A stretch of 64,000 nt of DNA from Bin34 sp965219935 (GCA_965219935.1 CBDCOU010000003.1:4340001-4404000); one strand, 5' to 3'. Numbered from the stretch's first letter, positions 18,585 through 27,535 are shown. Notes: generated from the letters alone by a model not told the origin. Numbers and translations are program-made.

Positions 18585-19579
18585 TCTTCAACGTTTCCGA
18601 AACGAATGCGGGGATCGACCCAGACCAGCAGCAGGTCGGCAATCAGGTTGCCGAAAATCACAAGCATGGACAGGATCAGCGTGATGCTGCCGGCCAGATA
18701 CATGTCCTGGGCCAACAGGGCATCGAACAGCACCGGTCCGGTCGTTTGCAGGTTCAGGACGATGGAGACCAGCACTTCGCCCGCCACGATGCCGGGCAGA
18801 ATCCAGCCGATGGTGCTGATCACCGGGTTGATGGCAATCTTGACCGGATAGTAGAACAGCACTCGCATTTCGGGAATGCCCTTGGCCCGGGCCGTGACCA
18901 CGTACTGCTTGCGCAACTCGTCCAGCAGGTTGCCCCGCATGACCCTCATCAGCCCGGCCGTGCCGCTCAGGCCGATGAGCACCACCGGGAACCAGATGCG
19001 CGTCATCAGGTCGAAAACCCTGGCGAAGCTCCAAGGGGCATCGATGTACTCCGGCGAAAACAGACCACCCACACTCCAGTTGAACAACGTGAACATGCCC
19101 CACATCAGGATCAGGGCCAGCATGAACGGGGGAATTGAGACCCCGACAAAGCCCAGGAAGGTGAAGAAGTAGTCGAAGAGGGAGTACTGGTTGGTGGCGG
19201 AGAAGATCCCGATCGGAATCGCCACCAGAAAGACAAAGATGGTCGAGGTAAGGGAGACGGCGACGGTCAGCGGCACCCGTTCCGCCAGGATGTCCGCAAC
19301 CGGCTTGTTCCAGCTGAAGGAGCGGCCCCAGTCGCCTTCCGTAACGATGTTGCGTATCCAGTAGAAGTACTGGAAGGTAATGGGGCGGTCCAGGCCGTAT
19401 TGACGGCGCAGGGTGATGGCCAATTCATCGGAGACCTCGATGCCGGACGATTCGAGGTTGGCGATGTAGGTGCTCATAAAGTCGCCGGGCGGCAACTGAA
19501 TGATCCAAAAGACCACGGCCGAGATTACGAACAGCATCGGGAACAGAAAGAGCACCCGGCGTGCGATGTAGGCAGTCAA
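18581..19579 (-). CDS. Peptide/oligosaccharide ABC transporter permease (DppB/OppB type)
   Basis: 332 residues with six predicted membrane helices. The N-terminus is typical of the family: MTAYIARRVLFLFPMLFVIS, then PPGDFMSTYIANL and the LRRQYGLDRP motif. The EAA loop is at about VVTARAKGIPEMRVLFYYPV. It is followed directly by the DppC-type gene and preceded by a 95-bp gap that carries a perfect palindrome. A broken copy of this gene's first 45 codons survives at about 22036-22190. Confidence 0.93.
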   Translation of the reverse strand: MTAYIARRVLFLFPMLFVISAVVFWIIQLPPGDFMSTYIANLESSGIEVSDELAITLRRQYGLDRPITFQYFYWIRNIVTEGDWGRSFSWNKPVADILAERVPLTVAVSLTSTIFVFLVAIPIGIFSATNQYSLFDYFFTFLGFVGVSIPPFMLALILMWGMFTLFNWSVGGLFSPEYIDAPWSFARVFDLMTRIWFPVVLIGLSGTAGLMRVMRGNLLDELRKQYVVTARAKGIPEMRVLFYYPVKIAINPVISTIGWILPGIVAGEVLVSIVLNLQTTGPVLFDALLAQDMYLAGSITLILSMLVIFGNLIADLLLVWVDPRIRFGNVEE

Positions 19580-19604
19580 GAGGAGCCGTCCTCGGGAAGG
19601 GCCA

Positions 19605-19634
19605 TAGACCGGGGGCTCGCGAGCCCCCGGTCTA
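19605..19634. promoter_or_regulatory. Perfect 30-nt palindrome between binding-protein and permease genes
   Basis: Fifteen-base arms pair completely (arm TAGACCGGGGGCTCG and its complement). It sits between the binding-protein stop (19675) and the permease start (19579). There is no U-run after it, so it is more likely an RNA-stabilising or partial-termination hairpin that keeps binding-protein mRNA above permease mRNA than a full terminator. A decayed equivalent lies at 22226-22259. Confidence 0.8.
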
Positions 19635-19674
19635 CGACCAACAGATGTCTGCTATGGGCAGCAAACAAGATGGT

Positions 19675-21663
19675 TTACTCGTCGATGTACCACTCTTCCA
19701 TGCCGTACATGATTACGATGCCCATTTCCTCAACCTGGCCCTTGGGCGTGTTCTTGATGCGCACGCTGGTACTGGTTGGGTAATAGGACTCCTCCACCGG
19801 GTTGAAGGTCCAGTAGTTGTCTCGGATGTTCTGGTACAGCGCCTCGCGGGCGGCATCACCCTCAGGGGTGCCGATGGGTGCCTGCAGGAACGCCGTATGG
19901 AGGTCGTACAGTTCCAGTACCCCGGCCGGGGGCTCCTCGCCCACCTCGCCGCCGGAGCCCATGTACTGGGCCCAGGCGCGGCCCCAGAAGTTGCTGGGCA
20001 GGTAGTCGTCCCAGCCGGCGGACGGCCAGATGTCCTCATGGTTCCACAGGGTCATGCCCTGGGTTTCGTTGGCCAGCCAGCGTTCGCGGACCAGGCTCCA
20101 CTCGCCAGCCTTGACCGAGGTGTTGATGCCCACCGCCTTCCAGTGTTCGGCAATCATCTCGGTCATGGGCACGTGGTCCTGCGACATTGGGGCCGGCTCG
20201 AAGATGATCTCGAACGGTTCGCCGTCCGGACCCAGACGGAAGCCATCCTCGCCGCGCGCGGAAAGACCCATCTCATCCAGTATGGCGTTGGCCCTGTCCG
20301 GGTCATAGGCCGGAACACTGGTTTCATAGGCAGGCTTGGCAAAGGCGCCCAGATAGAAGGTCTGGATGATCTCGTCGTTGTTGATGGCAAGGTTCATCGC
20401 CTCGCGGAACCGGACATCCTGTGTGACCTGACGGTACACATCGTCCTCGTAGGTCAGGTTCAGCGTAAAGTTGATGGGCAGGCGGTGCATGCGCGGAATG
20501 AAGACGTTCAGGACACCGTCGTTCTCGGCCTGCTTGAGCAGGGGCAGGTTCTGCAGCGAGCTGCGCTCGCCCAGGTAGTCCAACTCGCCCGAGAGGATCT
20601 TGAGAACGGTGGTCTCGCGATCCTGGACCAGAACCATTTGCACATGGTCAATGTAGGGCAGCTGGTTGCCGGCCTCGTCCACCTTGAAGTAGTACGGGTT
20701 GCGATCGAAATTCCAGACACCGTTGCCGAAGTCCACCATCTGCCAAGCAGTCAGGACCGGATGGCCGAAGCCATCCTCGTTGATGACGCGCCACAGGTTG
20801 TTGGGCATCTGCTTGGCGTTGAAGAGGTTGTACCACTGGCCTTCCTCAATCGACTCGGCGTCCATCATGGCCGCCAGTTCGTCTGCATCGGCGTAGTCCG
20901 CGTGGAACTGCTTCAGGTAGTGGGCGGGTTTCAGGAAGTCCTGGTAGCCGCGCCACTGGGCAATGGCCATCTGGGCCGGGAAACTGCCGTACTGGCCGTC
21001 GAACGTGACCGTAAAGGTGTGGTCGTCCAGGATTTCGACGGTGGCCAGGCCAGCTGCCGGTGAGGAGCCGGTGCGCAGGTAGTTGGGCGGAACGGCCGTG
21101 ACCTCCTCGTTGGTGATCACATCATTCCATGTGAAGTCAACGTCCGCGGTGGTGACAGGTTCGCCGTCGGACCACTTCATGCCTTCCCGCAGGGACAACG
21201 TATAGACATTGTTGCCGTCGTTGGCCTCCCAGTCCTTGAGGACGTTGCCGTAAATCCCCATGTCGTAGTTGAAGGCGCCGGGTGCCCAGACCAGGGGTTC
21301 GACGGAGCCGATGTAGATGTGCGGATCGCCGCCGGGTCCTTCCTGGGGCAGGCGCATCGTGCCGCCGTACTTGCCGATCTCCGTGTCGTAGCTGACCACC
21401 AGCATGCGGTTGGTGACCACGAACGGTTCGTTGGGCAGGCGTTCGTCAACGGGCGGCAGCGTGCCGGCCGCAACCATTTCGGCCAGCATCGGCGATTCGT
21501 TGTAGGCGCCGTCGGCCATGGGCTCTTCGGCAGCCGGTTCTTCGGCCATGGGAGCCTCTTCGGCCGGCATTTCCGCAGGGCCGCAGGCCGCGAGGGCGAG
21601 GGCCAGCGTGCAGGCCAATACAGCCCAGCCCAGCCGGACCAGCTTGGAGCGAGTTAACAACAT
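19675..21663 (-). CDS. ABC transporter substrate-binding lipoprotein (DppA/OppA family), copy 1
   Basis: 662 residues from ATG 21663, preceded by AGGAGG at good spacing. A lipoprotein signal peptide (LGWAVLACTLALALAAC) is followed by an Ala/Glu/Pro/Met linker that acts as a spacer outside the membrane. The mature part is an SBP_bac_5 (cluster C) protein: EPLVWAPGAFNYD, LREGMKWSDGEPVTTADVDF, INFTLNLTYEDDVYRQVTQD and FREAMNLAINNDEII. It is about 100 residues longer than E. coli DppA, as is common in thermophile and Chloroflexota members that bind oligosaccharides as well as peptides. It starts the operon that continues with dppBCDF-type genes. A close paralogue lies at 22299. Confidence 0.95.
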   Translation of the reverse strand: MLLTRSKLVRLGWAVLACTLALALAACGPAEMPAEEAPMAEEPAAEEPMADGAYNESPMLAEMVAAGTLPPVDERLPNEPFVVTNRMLVVSYDTEIGKYGGTMRLPQEGPGGDPHIYIGSVEPLVWAPGAFNYDMGIYGNVLKDWEANDGNNVYTLSLREGMKWSDGEPVTTADVDFTWNDVITNEEVTAVPPNYLRTGSSPAAGLATVEILDDHTFTVTFDGQYGSFPAQMAIAQWRGYQDFLKPAHYLKQFHADYADADELAAMMDAESIEEGQWYNLFNAKQMPNNLWRVINEDGFGHPVLTAWQMVDFGNGVWNFDRNPYYFKVDEAGNQLPYIDHVQMVLVQDRETTVLKILSGELDYLGERSSLQNLPLLKQAENDGVLNVFIPRMHRLPINFTLNLTYEDDVYRQVTQDVRFREAMNLAINNDEIIQTFYLGAFAKPAYETSVPAYDPDRANAILDEMGLSARGEDGFRLGPDGEPFEIIFEPAPMSQDHVPMTEMIAEHWKAVGINTSVKAGEWSLVRERWLANETQGMTLWNHEDIWPSAGWDDYLPSNFWGRAWAQYMGSGGEVGEEPPAGVLELYDLHTAFLQAPIGTPEGDAAREALYQNIRDNYWTFNPVEESYYPTSTSVRIKNTPKGQVEEMGIVIMYGMEEWYIDE

Positions 21664-22035
21664 GGGGCCTCCTTGGGTCCTGTTGTCGAGTTGAGTTGAA
21701 CAGCTTCGACGTAATAGAGCGATGTCGGGAGCCTCAAGTATACCCACACTGCCCAAACTCCCGACTCGTCTTGGCAAGGCCGTTGGGCCAGACCGTGTCC
21801 GAACCAAGGACGGGGCCTGTGAGCACCCATTGGCCAAGGGTTGCCGAAGTCGTTGGGGGCCGGCAACGCCATCCGCGGTCCCGGGATCAGTGGTGGTTTG
21901 TCCGCTTGACTTCCGTGGCGGCCGTGTCCAGTTCGCAGGTTCCGCCTTCGGCCCAGTAGCTGATCATGTCGCTGTCGGCTCGGGTCGGACACATGCGGCG
22001 CACGGCCTGCGTACTGCCCGCGAAGGCCTTGACGA
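21664..22035. repeat. Direct repeat, copy A (with 24291-24663)
   Basis: The whole upstream region of binding-protein copy 1 matches that of copy 2 at 24291-24663, including cgactcgtcttggcaagg, cggggcctgtg and tgatcatgtcgctgtcgg. The match extends into the last codons of the GH32 gene. It is direct evidence of a tandem duplication. The shared part nearest the start codons presumably contains the promoter of each binding-protein gene. Confidence 0.9.
21887..22035 (-). pseudogene. C-terminal remnant of the GH32-like glycosidase gene
   Basis: Encodes SDMISYWAEGGTCELDTAA and the TEVKRTNHH end, the same as the C-terminus of the intact gene at 24517-26001, preceded by VKAFAGSTQAVRRMCPTRAD versus VEAFAGGTQAMRRMYPTRTD. 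Only the last 45-50 codons remain, joined on the upstream side to a permease fragment. It is a by-product of the tandem duplication. Confidence 0.9.
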
Positions 22036-22190
22036 TGGTGACCAGTACTTCACGCCTTGCGATGCCGGACCATTCACGGTTGGCGACATGGGTGCTCATA
22101 CAATCGCCCGGGGACAACTGCAAGATTTACTGACCAGGGCCGCGAACACCAACAGCACCGGGATCTGAAACCGAACACGGCGTTTGGTCT
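22036..22190 (-). pseudogene. N-terminal remnant of a DppB-type permease gene
   Basis: The minus strand reads RRVRFQIPVLLVFAALVSK, then after a frameshift LQLSPGDCMSTHVANREWSG. This parallels ARRVLFLFPMLFVISAVV and IQLPPGDFMSTYIANLESSG of the intact permease at 18581-19579. The remnant lies where the permease should be, downstream of binding-protein copy 2. It shows that a whole binding-protein/permease unit was duplicated and then mostly deleted. Confidence 0.88.
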
Positions 22191-22225
22191 CGTATTTGGA
22201 AGGCGACAGTCTCCGTCTGGAGGAT

Positions 22226-22259
22226 TGCGGACCGGAGGCAGGTGCGCCCCCGGCCCGCA
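22226..22259. promoter_or_regulatory. Imperfect hairpin, decayed counterpart of the 19605 palindrome
   Basis: Arms TGCGGACCGGAGG and CCCCCGGCCCGCA pair with two non-Watson-Crick positions around an 8-base loop. It sits between binding-protein copy 2 and the permease remnant, the same position as the perfect palindrome downstream of copy 1. Confidence 0.55.
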
Positions 22260-22298
22260 ACCAACAGGGTGTTGGCTAGGCTCAGGGAATGGGACGAG

Positions 22299-24290
22299 CT
22301 ACTCGTCGATGTACCACTGCTCCATGCCGTACATAATCACGATACCCATTTCCTCAGACTGACCCTTGGGCGTGTTCTTGATGCGCACGCTGGTGCTGGT
22401 TGGGTAATAGGACTCTTCTACGGGGTTGAATGTCCAGAGGTTGTCTCGAAGGTTTTGGTACAACGCAGCCAGGGCAGCGTCCCCGTCGGGAGTGCCGATC
22501 GGTGCCTGCAGGAATGCCGTGTGCAGTTCGTACAGTTCCTGCACCGCTGGAGGCGGCTCTTCGCCCTGTTCACCACCGGAAGTTTTGTACCGTCCCCATA
22601 GGACTCCCCAGCCTCTTTGAGGCAGGTAATCGTCCCAGCCCGCCGAGGGCCAGATATCCTCGTGGACCCACACTGACCAACCTTTTACATCGTTGGCTGC
22701 TCGCCGTTCCCAGATGAGGCCCGCGTCACCAGCTTTGACCGGGGTATTGATACCCACCGCCTTCCAATGTTCGGCAATCATTTCGACCATCGGAATATGG
22801 TCCTGAGAGTATGGAGCTGGTTCGAAAAGGATCTCGAACGGTTCTCCATCCAGACCCAGGCGGAAGCCATCGTCACCGCGCGCGGAGAGCCCCATCTCAT
22901 CGAGGAGGGCGTTGGCCTTGTCCGGATCGTATTCCGGGATGCTGGATTCATAACCGGGTTTGGCAAATTGACCCAGATAAAAGGTCTTGATGATCTCATC
23001 GTTGTTGATGGCGTAGTTCATCGCCTGCCGAAACCGCAAATCGTTAACGATCTCGCGATATTGCTCATCTTCATAGGTGAGGTTCAACGTGAAGTTGATG
23101 GGCGTCCTGTGCATTCTGGGAATGAACACGTTCAGAATGCCGTCGTCCTCGGCCTGCTTGAGCAATGGCAGGTTCTGCAGGGAACTGCGCTCGCCCAGGT
23201 AGTCCAATTCGCCCGAGAGGATCTTGAGGACAGTCGTCTCTCGGTCCTGGACCAAGACCATTTGGACATGGTCGATGTAGGGCAGCTGGTTGCCGGCCTC
23301 GTCCACCTTGAAGTAGTACGGATTGCGGTCGAAGTTCCAGGCACCCCCACCAAAGTCCGTCATCACCCAGGGGGTCAATACCGGATGGCCGAATCCTTCC
23401 TCATTGATCGCCCGCCAAAGATTGCCTGGCATCTGCTTGGCGTTGAAGAGGTTGTACCACTGGCCTTCCTCGATCGATTCGGCTTCCATTTTGGCAGCCA
23501 GTTCGGCCGCATCCGCGTAGTCTGCGTGGAATTGCTTGAGGTAGTGTGCCGGTTTCAGGAAGTCTTGGTACCCGCGCCATTGGGCGATGGCCAACTGCGC
23601 TGGGAAACTGCCGTACTGATCGTCGAAGGTGACCGTAAACGTGTAGTCGTCCTGGATTTCGACAGAGGCCGCCGCGTTGTCCGGTGAAGATCCCGTGCGC
23701 AGATAGACGGGAATGGCCGGCGTGACCTCCTCATGCATGATCACGTCATTCCAGGTGAAGTCAACATCGGCCGTGGTGACGGGTTCGCCATCCGACCATT
23801 TCATGCCTTCCCGCAACGACATGGTGTAGACGCTGTAGTCGTCGTTGACCTCCCAATCCTTAAGCACGTTGCCATGAATTCCCATGTCGTAGTTGAAGGC
23901 GCCTGGGGCCCAAACCAGAGGTTCGACGGAACCAATGTAGATATGTGGATCGCCACTGGGAGCCTCTTGGGGCAGTCGCATCGTGCCGCCATACTGGCCG
24001 ATCTCCGTGTCGTAGCTGACCACCAGCAAGCGGTTCGTGACCACGTACGGTTCGTTGGGCAGGCGTTCCTCAACAGGGGGCAGTGTGCCGGCCGCCACCA
24101 TTTCGGCCAGCATCGGCGATTCGTTGTAGGCGCCGTCGGCCATGGGTTCTTCGGCAGCCGGTTCTTCGGCCATCGGAGCCTCTTCGGCCGGCATTTCCGC
24201 AGGCGGACCGCAGGCCGCGAGGGCGAGGGCCAGCGTGCAGGCCAACACAGCCCAGCCCAGCCGGGCCAGCTTTGAGCGATTCACTAACAT
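22299..24290 (-). CDS. ABC transporter substrate-binding lipoprotein (DppA/OppA family), copy 2
   Basis: 663 residues from ATG 24290 with AGGAGG just upstream. The signal peptide and lipobox (LALALAACGPP) and the MAEEPAAEEPMA spacer match copy 1. The body is the same SBP_bac_5 fold with scattered substitutions throughout. They cluster near the C-terminus (about 550-620: PVKAGDAGLIWERRAANDVK against SVKAGEWSLVRERWLANETQ), so ligand preference may have diverged. No intact permease follows it, so it probably serves the same transporter as copy 1. Its neighbour upstream is the GH32-like gene, suggesting that the transporter handles a fructoside or related oligosaccharide. Confidence 0.95.
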   Translation of the reverse strand: MLVNRSKLARLGWAVLACTLALALAACGPPAEMPAEEAPMAEEPAAEEPMADGAYNESPMLAEMVAAGTLPPVEERLPNEPYVVTNRLLVVSYDTEIGQYGGTMRLPQEAPSGDPHIYIGSVEPLVWAPGAFNYDMGIHGNVLKDWEVNDDYSVYTMSLREGMKWSDGEPVTTADVDFTWNDVIMHEEVTPAIPVYLRTGSSPDNAAASVEIQDDYTFTVTFDDQYGSFPAQLAIAQWRGYQDFLKPAHYLKQFHADYADAAELAAKMEAESIEEGQWYNLFNAKQMPGNLWRAINEEGFGHPVLTPWVMTDFGGGAWNFDRNPYYFKVDEAGNQLPYIDHVQMVLVQDRETTVLKILSGELDYLGERSSLQNLPLLKQAEDDGILNVFIPRMHRTPINFTLNLTYEDEQYREIVNDLRFRQAMNYAINNDEIIKTFYLGQFAKPGYESSIPEYDPDKANALLDEMGLSARGDDGFRLGLDGEPFEILFEPAPYSQDHIPMVEMIAEHWKAVGINTPVKAGDAGLIWERRAANDVKGWSVWVHEDIWPSAGWDDYLPQRGWGVLWGRYKTSGGEQGEEPPPAVQELYELHTAFLQAPIGTPDGDAALAALYQNLRDNLWTFNPVEESYYPTSTSVRIKNTPKGQSEEMGIVIMYGMEQWYIDE

Positions 24291-24663
24291 GAGACCTCCT
24301 CGGCTGTTGTTGCCGATTGAGGGTGAACAACTTCGGCGCAATGGAGCGACGTAGGGGAATCCCCAAGTATAGCCATGCTGCCAAAACGCCCGACTCGTCT
24401 TGGCAAGGCCGGTTGGGACAAACCGTGTCCGAACCAGGGACGGGGCCTGTGGGCACCCATTGGCCAATGGGTGCCGCAGTCGTTGGGGGCCGGCAACACC
24501 ATCCGCGGTCCCGATGTCAGTGGTGGTTTGTCCGCTTGACTTCCGTGGCGGCCGTGTCCAGTTCGCAGGTTCCGCCTTCGGCCCAGTAGCTGATCATGTC
24601 GCTGTCGGTCCGGGTTGGATACATGCGGCGCATGGCTTGCGTCCCGCCCGCAAAGGCCTCAAC
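24291..24663. repeat. Direct repeat, copy B (with 21664-22035)
   Basis: Partner of the repeat at 21664-22035. It spans the intergenic region between binding-protein copy 2 and the GH32-like gene plus the last codons of that gene. Similarity is highest (near-identical) over about 24540-24610 and lower close to the binding-protein start codon. Confidence 0.9.
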
Positions 24664-26001
24664 GATCGAGTTGTCGGCAAGGACGCGCAGGAGCATGCCG
24701 CCATCTTCCTGCAACTGGGCGGCCTGGTAGTCGGGCAGGGGAGCCTTCTCCACGGTCCGCCGGCCCAAGGTTTCGCTGGAGCGTGTGGTGTCGATGAAGA
24801 GCACCTGTTCCCGGAGGTCCACGCCAACCACGGTTTGTTCCTCGCCTCCCGGCGAACGGCAGACGGTCACGCCGAAACGGTGGGCATCCTTGGGCATGAA
24901 CCAGGCGCAGATGTCGATTTGACGGTTGTGGAGGCCGTCCACGAGCACGTCGGCACCGTCCTCCAGGGTCAACCGGCGGTTGTCGCCGCCGTAGGTGATG
25001 TCCTGCAGTTCCTCGATCGGCTGCAGGTGGATGCGTCCCCTGTCCATGACCATGACGGAGGGGAAGGTGAAGGTGCCCGACCAGCCGCTTGCTGGCTGCT
25101 GGGTCTCCCGGTCGCGCTCGTCGCGGGCCCAGGCCCACATGATGCGGCGGCCCTTGTCGTCCAGCAGACTCTCGGGGGCAAACCAGCCGTTGTCCACCCA
25201 GCTCATTTGCTCGTGGTACTCCGGATGGAACTGCTCGTTGCGCCAGTCGCCAATGTAGTAGCGGCATCCGAGTTCGTGGCTGATGCAGAGCATCACCCAC
25301 TTGTCGCCCAAGGGGAAGAAGTCCGGACAGGAGATGTCCTCGTGCAGGTCCACTCCTTCCAGGGGGTGGGCCAGGAAGTCGCCCACATGGTCCCAGGTCG
25401 AGTGCAGGTTGCGGGTCTTGAACACCGATGCCGTGTGGCCCCCGAAGATGCCGTAGTAGGTGCCGTCCGCATCCATCCAGCCGTGCGGATCCCAGGAGGA
25501 CCAGCCCTGGCTGCCGGTGCGGCGGCCGCTTTCGTCCTGGACGGGCACAATCGGGTTGGCGGGGGACTTGCGCACCTGCTCCAGCCAGTGGTCGCTGGCC
25601 GTGGCAATGCTGTTGCCCTGTTCGGTGCCGTGGTACAGGAAGACGGCTTCGCCGTCGCCGTGGAAGCAGTTGCCGCTGAAGATGCCGGTTTCGGGACTGT
25701 CGGCCGTGGGCGTCAGCCACGGCAGGTGGTGTTTCCAGTGGAGCCAGTCGTGGGATGAGACATGGCCCCAGCAGTGCTCGCCGTGCCGCTGGTAGATGTA
25801 GCCGAGGTGCACGTTGCCCCGCCAGAAAATCGCGCCGTTGGGGTCGGCCGGATGGGCCAGGCCCTCGGGCACCACGAAGTGATAGCCGGGTCGATGGGGA
25901 TCGCGGAGCAGGTGCTCGCGCACGTCGCGCGCAGTCTCGATGTCTGTCTGGGTGATTTGGTAGGGCACTGGGTGCTCCGATGACTCTGAATCCGGGAACA
26001 A
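24517..26001 (-). CDS. GH32-family glycoside hydrolase (beta-fructosidase-like)
   Basis: 494 residues, no signal peptide, so probably cytoplasmic. The five-blade propeller signatures are present in modified form: ADPNGAIFWRGNVHLGYIYQ (the 'NDPNG' nucleophile motif with Asp kept), ETGIFSGNCF ('FSGS'), SSWDPHGW (the 'RDP' motif has W in place of R), and HEDISCPDFFPL ('EC' acid/base Glu). A beta-sandwich-like C-terminal part includes TRSSETLGRRT near LFIDTTRS, as in GH32 modules. The family hydrolyses sucrose, sucrose-6-phosphate or fructans; the altered RDP motif makes the exact substrate uncertain. It is upstream of the duplicated binding-protein genes on the same strand. Confidence 0.85.
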   Translation of the reverse strand: MFPDSESSEHPVPYQITQTDIETARDVREHLLRDPHRPGYHFVVPEGLAHPADPNGAIFWRGNVHLGYIYQRHGEHCWGHVSSHDWLHWKHHLPWLTPTADSPETGIFSGNCFHGDGEAVFLYHGTEQGNSIATASDHWLEQVRKSPANPIVPVQDESGRRTGSQGWSSWDPHGWMDADGTYYGIFGGHTASVFKTRNLHSTWDHVGDFLAHPLEGVDLHEDISCPDFFPLGDKWVMLCISHELGCRYYIGDWRNEQFHPEYHEQMSWVDNGWFAPESLLDDKGRRIMWAWARDERDRETQQPASGWSGTFTFPSVMVMDRGRIHLQPIEELQDITYGGDNRRLTLEDGADVLVDGLHNRQIDICAWFMPKDAHRFGVTVCRSPGGEEQTVVGVDLREQVLFIDTTRSSETLGRRTVEKAPLPDYQAAQLQEDGGMLLRVLADNSIVEAFAGGTQAMRRMYPTRTDSDMISYWAEGGTCELDTAATEVKRTNHH

Positions 26002-26120
26002 GGGCGGGGAACACCGCCGACGCCATTATAGGAGCGCGGGTCGCCGGGTCGGCCTCCGGCAGGTACGGGATGTATCCGGACTCAAGGCCCTGCCAAGCCC
26101 TGTGCCCTGCGGTTACTTTC

Positions 26121-26160
26121 CATTCACTCTGTGAATGATTATCATTCATGTCATGAATGA
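26121..26160 (+). promoter_or_regulatory. Two adjacent palindromes at the start of the DUF4143 ATPase gene
   Basis: CATTCAC/GTGAATG (26121-26137, 3-base loop) and TCATTCATG/CATGAATGA (26142-26160, 1-base centre) are both perfect. The second contains the probable start codon at 26153. Paired dyads at the start of a gene suggest an operator or an mRNA hairpin that masks initiation. Confidence 0.6.
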
Positions 26161-27376
26161 CTTTCCATATCGTCGCCTTGCCTTGTCCAGCCTCCGTGAG
26201 AGGCTGGACGTCATGCCGGCCGTTGTGGTTACGGGTGCCCGGCAGGCAGGCAAGAGCACGCTCGTCCGCGACTTGGCGGGAGCACAACGTCGGTATTGGA
26301 ATCTTGACGATTGGGAAGTCCGCGACTTGGCACGGAGGTCGCCCGACGTGCTCATGCAGGGTTCCGAACCCGTCACTATCGACGAGATCCAACGGGAGCC
26401 GGACCTGCTTGTCGCCGTCAAGCGCGAAATAGATCGGCGCAGGGAGCCGGGGCGGTTCCTGTTGACCGGGTCGTCCGATTTACTCCTGATGCACAATGTA
26501 TCCGAGTCGCTGGCCGGACGTTCCAGCTACCTGACTCTGTGGCCGATGACCCGCCGGGAGACGTTGGGGACAGGTTCCTGTGGAGCTTGGGACCACCTGC
26601 TCCAGAACCGCGATGCGGACTGGGTGGATGTGCTCGCCGGGCATTCTGTTCCTCGGGATAACTGGCAGTCGCTGGCTGTGCGGGGTGGGTTTCCGACACC
26701 CTCACTCCACATGCGGATGGCTCGGGAACGCGAAGTTTGGTTTGAAGGCTACGTGCGCACCTATGTGGAACGGGATCTGCGGGAACTCTCCGTGATCACC
26801 GGTCTCTCCGATTATCGACGACTCATGCGGGCGGTCTGCCTGCGAATCGGCCAGTTGGTCAACCAGACCAAACTGGGACGCGATGTGGGACTCGCACAAC
26901 CCACGGTGCACCGGTGGCTGAACCTGCTGGAAACCTCCTACCTGTTGGTGCGGGTGCCTGCCTACGCAGCAAATCGGACCAAGCGGCTGATCAAGTCGCC
27001 GAAGTTCTACTGGAGCGACACTGGCCTGGCCATGCACATCGCGCAGGAACATGAACCACGCGGTGCACATCTGGAGAACCTGGTGTTGAACGACCTGTTG
27101 GCTTGGCGGGACATTCGACTGGACCGCGCCGGGATCTTCCATTGGCGGACCGTGGGTGGCGCAGAGGTCGACTTCATCATCGAAATGGCAGACGGTCTGC
27201 TGCCAATCGAAGTGAAGGCAACGGCGCGGCCGCGCCTGCAAGATGCATCGAATCTCCGTTTGTTCAGGCAGGAATACGGGGAGCAGGCCCGATCCGGCTT
27301 GTTGCTGCATACGGGTGAGGATGTGGGTTGGATCACACCCGATGTTCTGGCTGTGCCGTGGTGGTGCGTCCTGTGA
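26153..27376 (+). CDS. DUF4143-type AAA ATPase
   Basis: About 407 residues from ATG 26153 (MNDFPYRRLALSSLRERL); ATG 26135 is in frame upstream. Walker A is VVTGARQAGKSTLV, Walker B PVTIDEIQREPDLL, sensor-like FLLTGSSDLLLM. The DUF4143 C-terminal half has WFEGYVRTYVERDLRELS, a winged-helix-like stretch (RDVGLAQPTVHRWLNLLE) and LENLVLNDLLAWR...GGAEVDFIIE, a degenerate PD-(D/E)XK-like element (EVDFIIE...PIEVKA). These proteins are widespread in bacteria and archaea with unknown roles, often in mobile or defensive contexts. It stands alone between the glycosidase gene and the 103-aa/HEPN-like pair. Confidence 0.92.
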   Translation: MNDFPYRRLALSSLRERLDVMPAVVVTGARQAGKSTLVRDLAGAQRRYWNLDDWEVRDLARRSPDVLMQGSEPVTIDEIQREPDLLVAVKREIDRRREPGRFLLTGSSDLLLMHNVSESLAGRSSYLTLWPMTRRETLGTGSCGAWDHLLQNRDADWVDVLAGHSVPRDNWQSLAVRGGFPTPSLHMRMAREREVWFEGYVRTYVERDLRELSVITGLSDYRRLMRAVCLRIGQLVNQTKLGRDVGLAQPTVHRWLNLLETSYLLVRVPAYAANRTKRLIKSPKFYWSDTGLAMHIAQEHEPRGAHLENLVLNDLLAWRDIRLDRAGIFHWRTVGGAEVDFIIEMADGLLPIEVKATARPRLQDASNLRLFRQEYGEQARSGLLLHTGEDVGWITPDVLAVPWWCVL

Positions 27377-27535
27377 CCCGGAAACGTCCACTGGACCGGT
27401 CTGTATCGGAACGCTCATATCGCAGCGGATGCCGACATCCCCGGCGAGCGCCTCTAATTGCACAAAATTAGATCGAAAGTTCAAGTTCTGTGATATGCTG
27501 CCCTGAATGGCTCTGATCGACGGTTTCAATGAATC

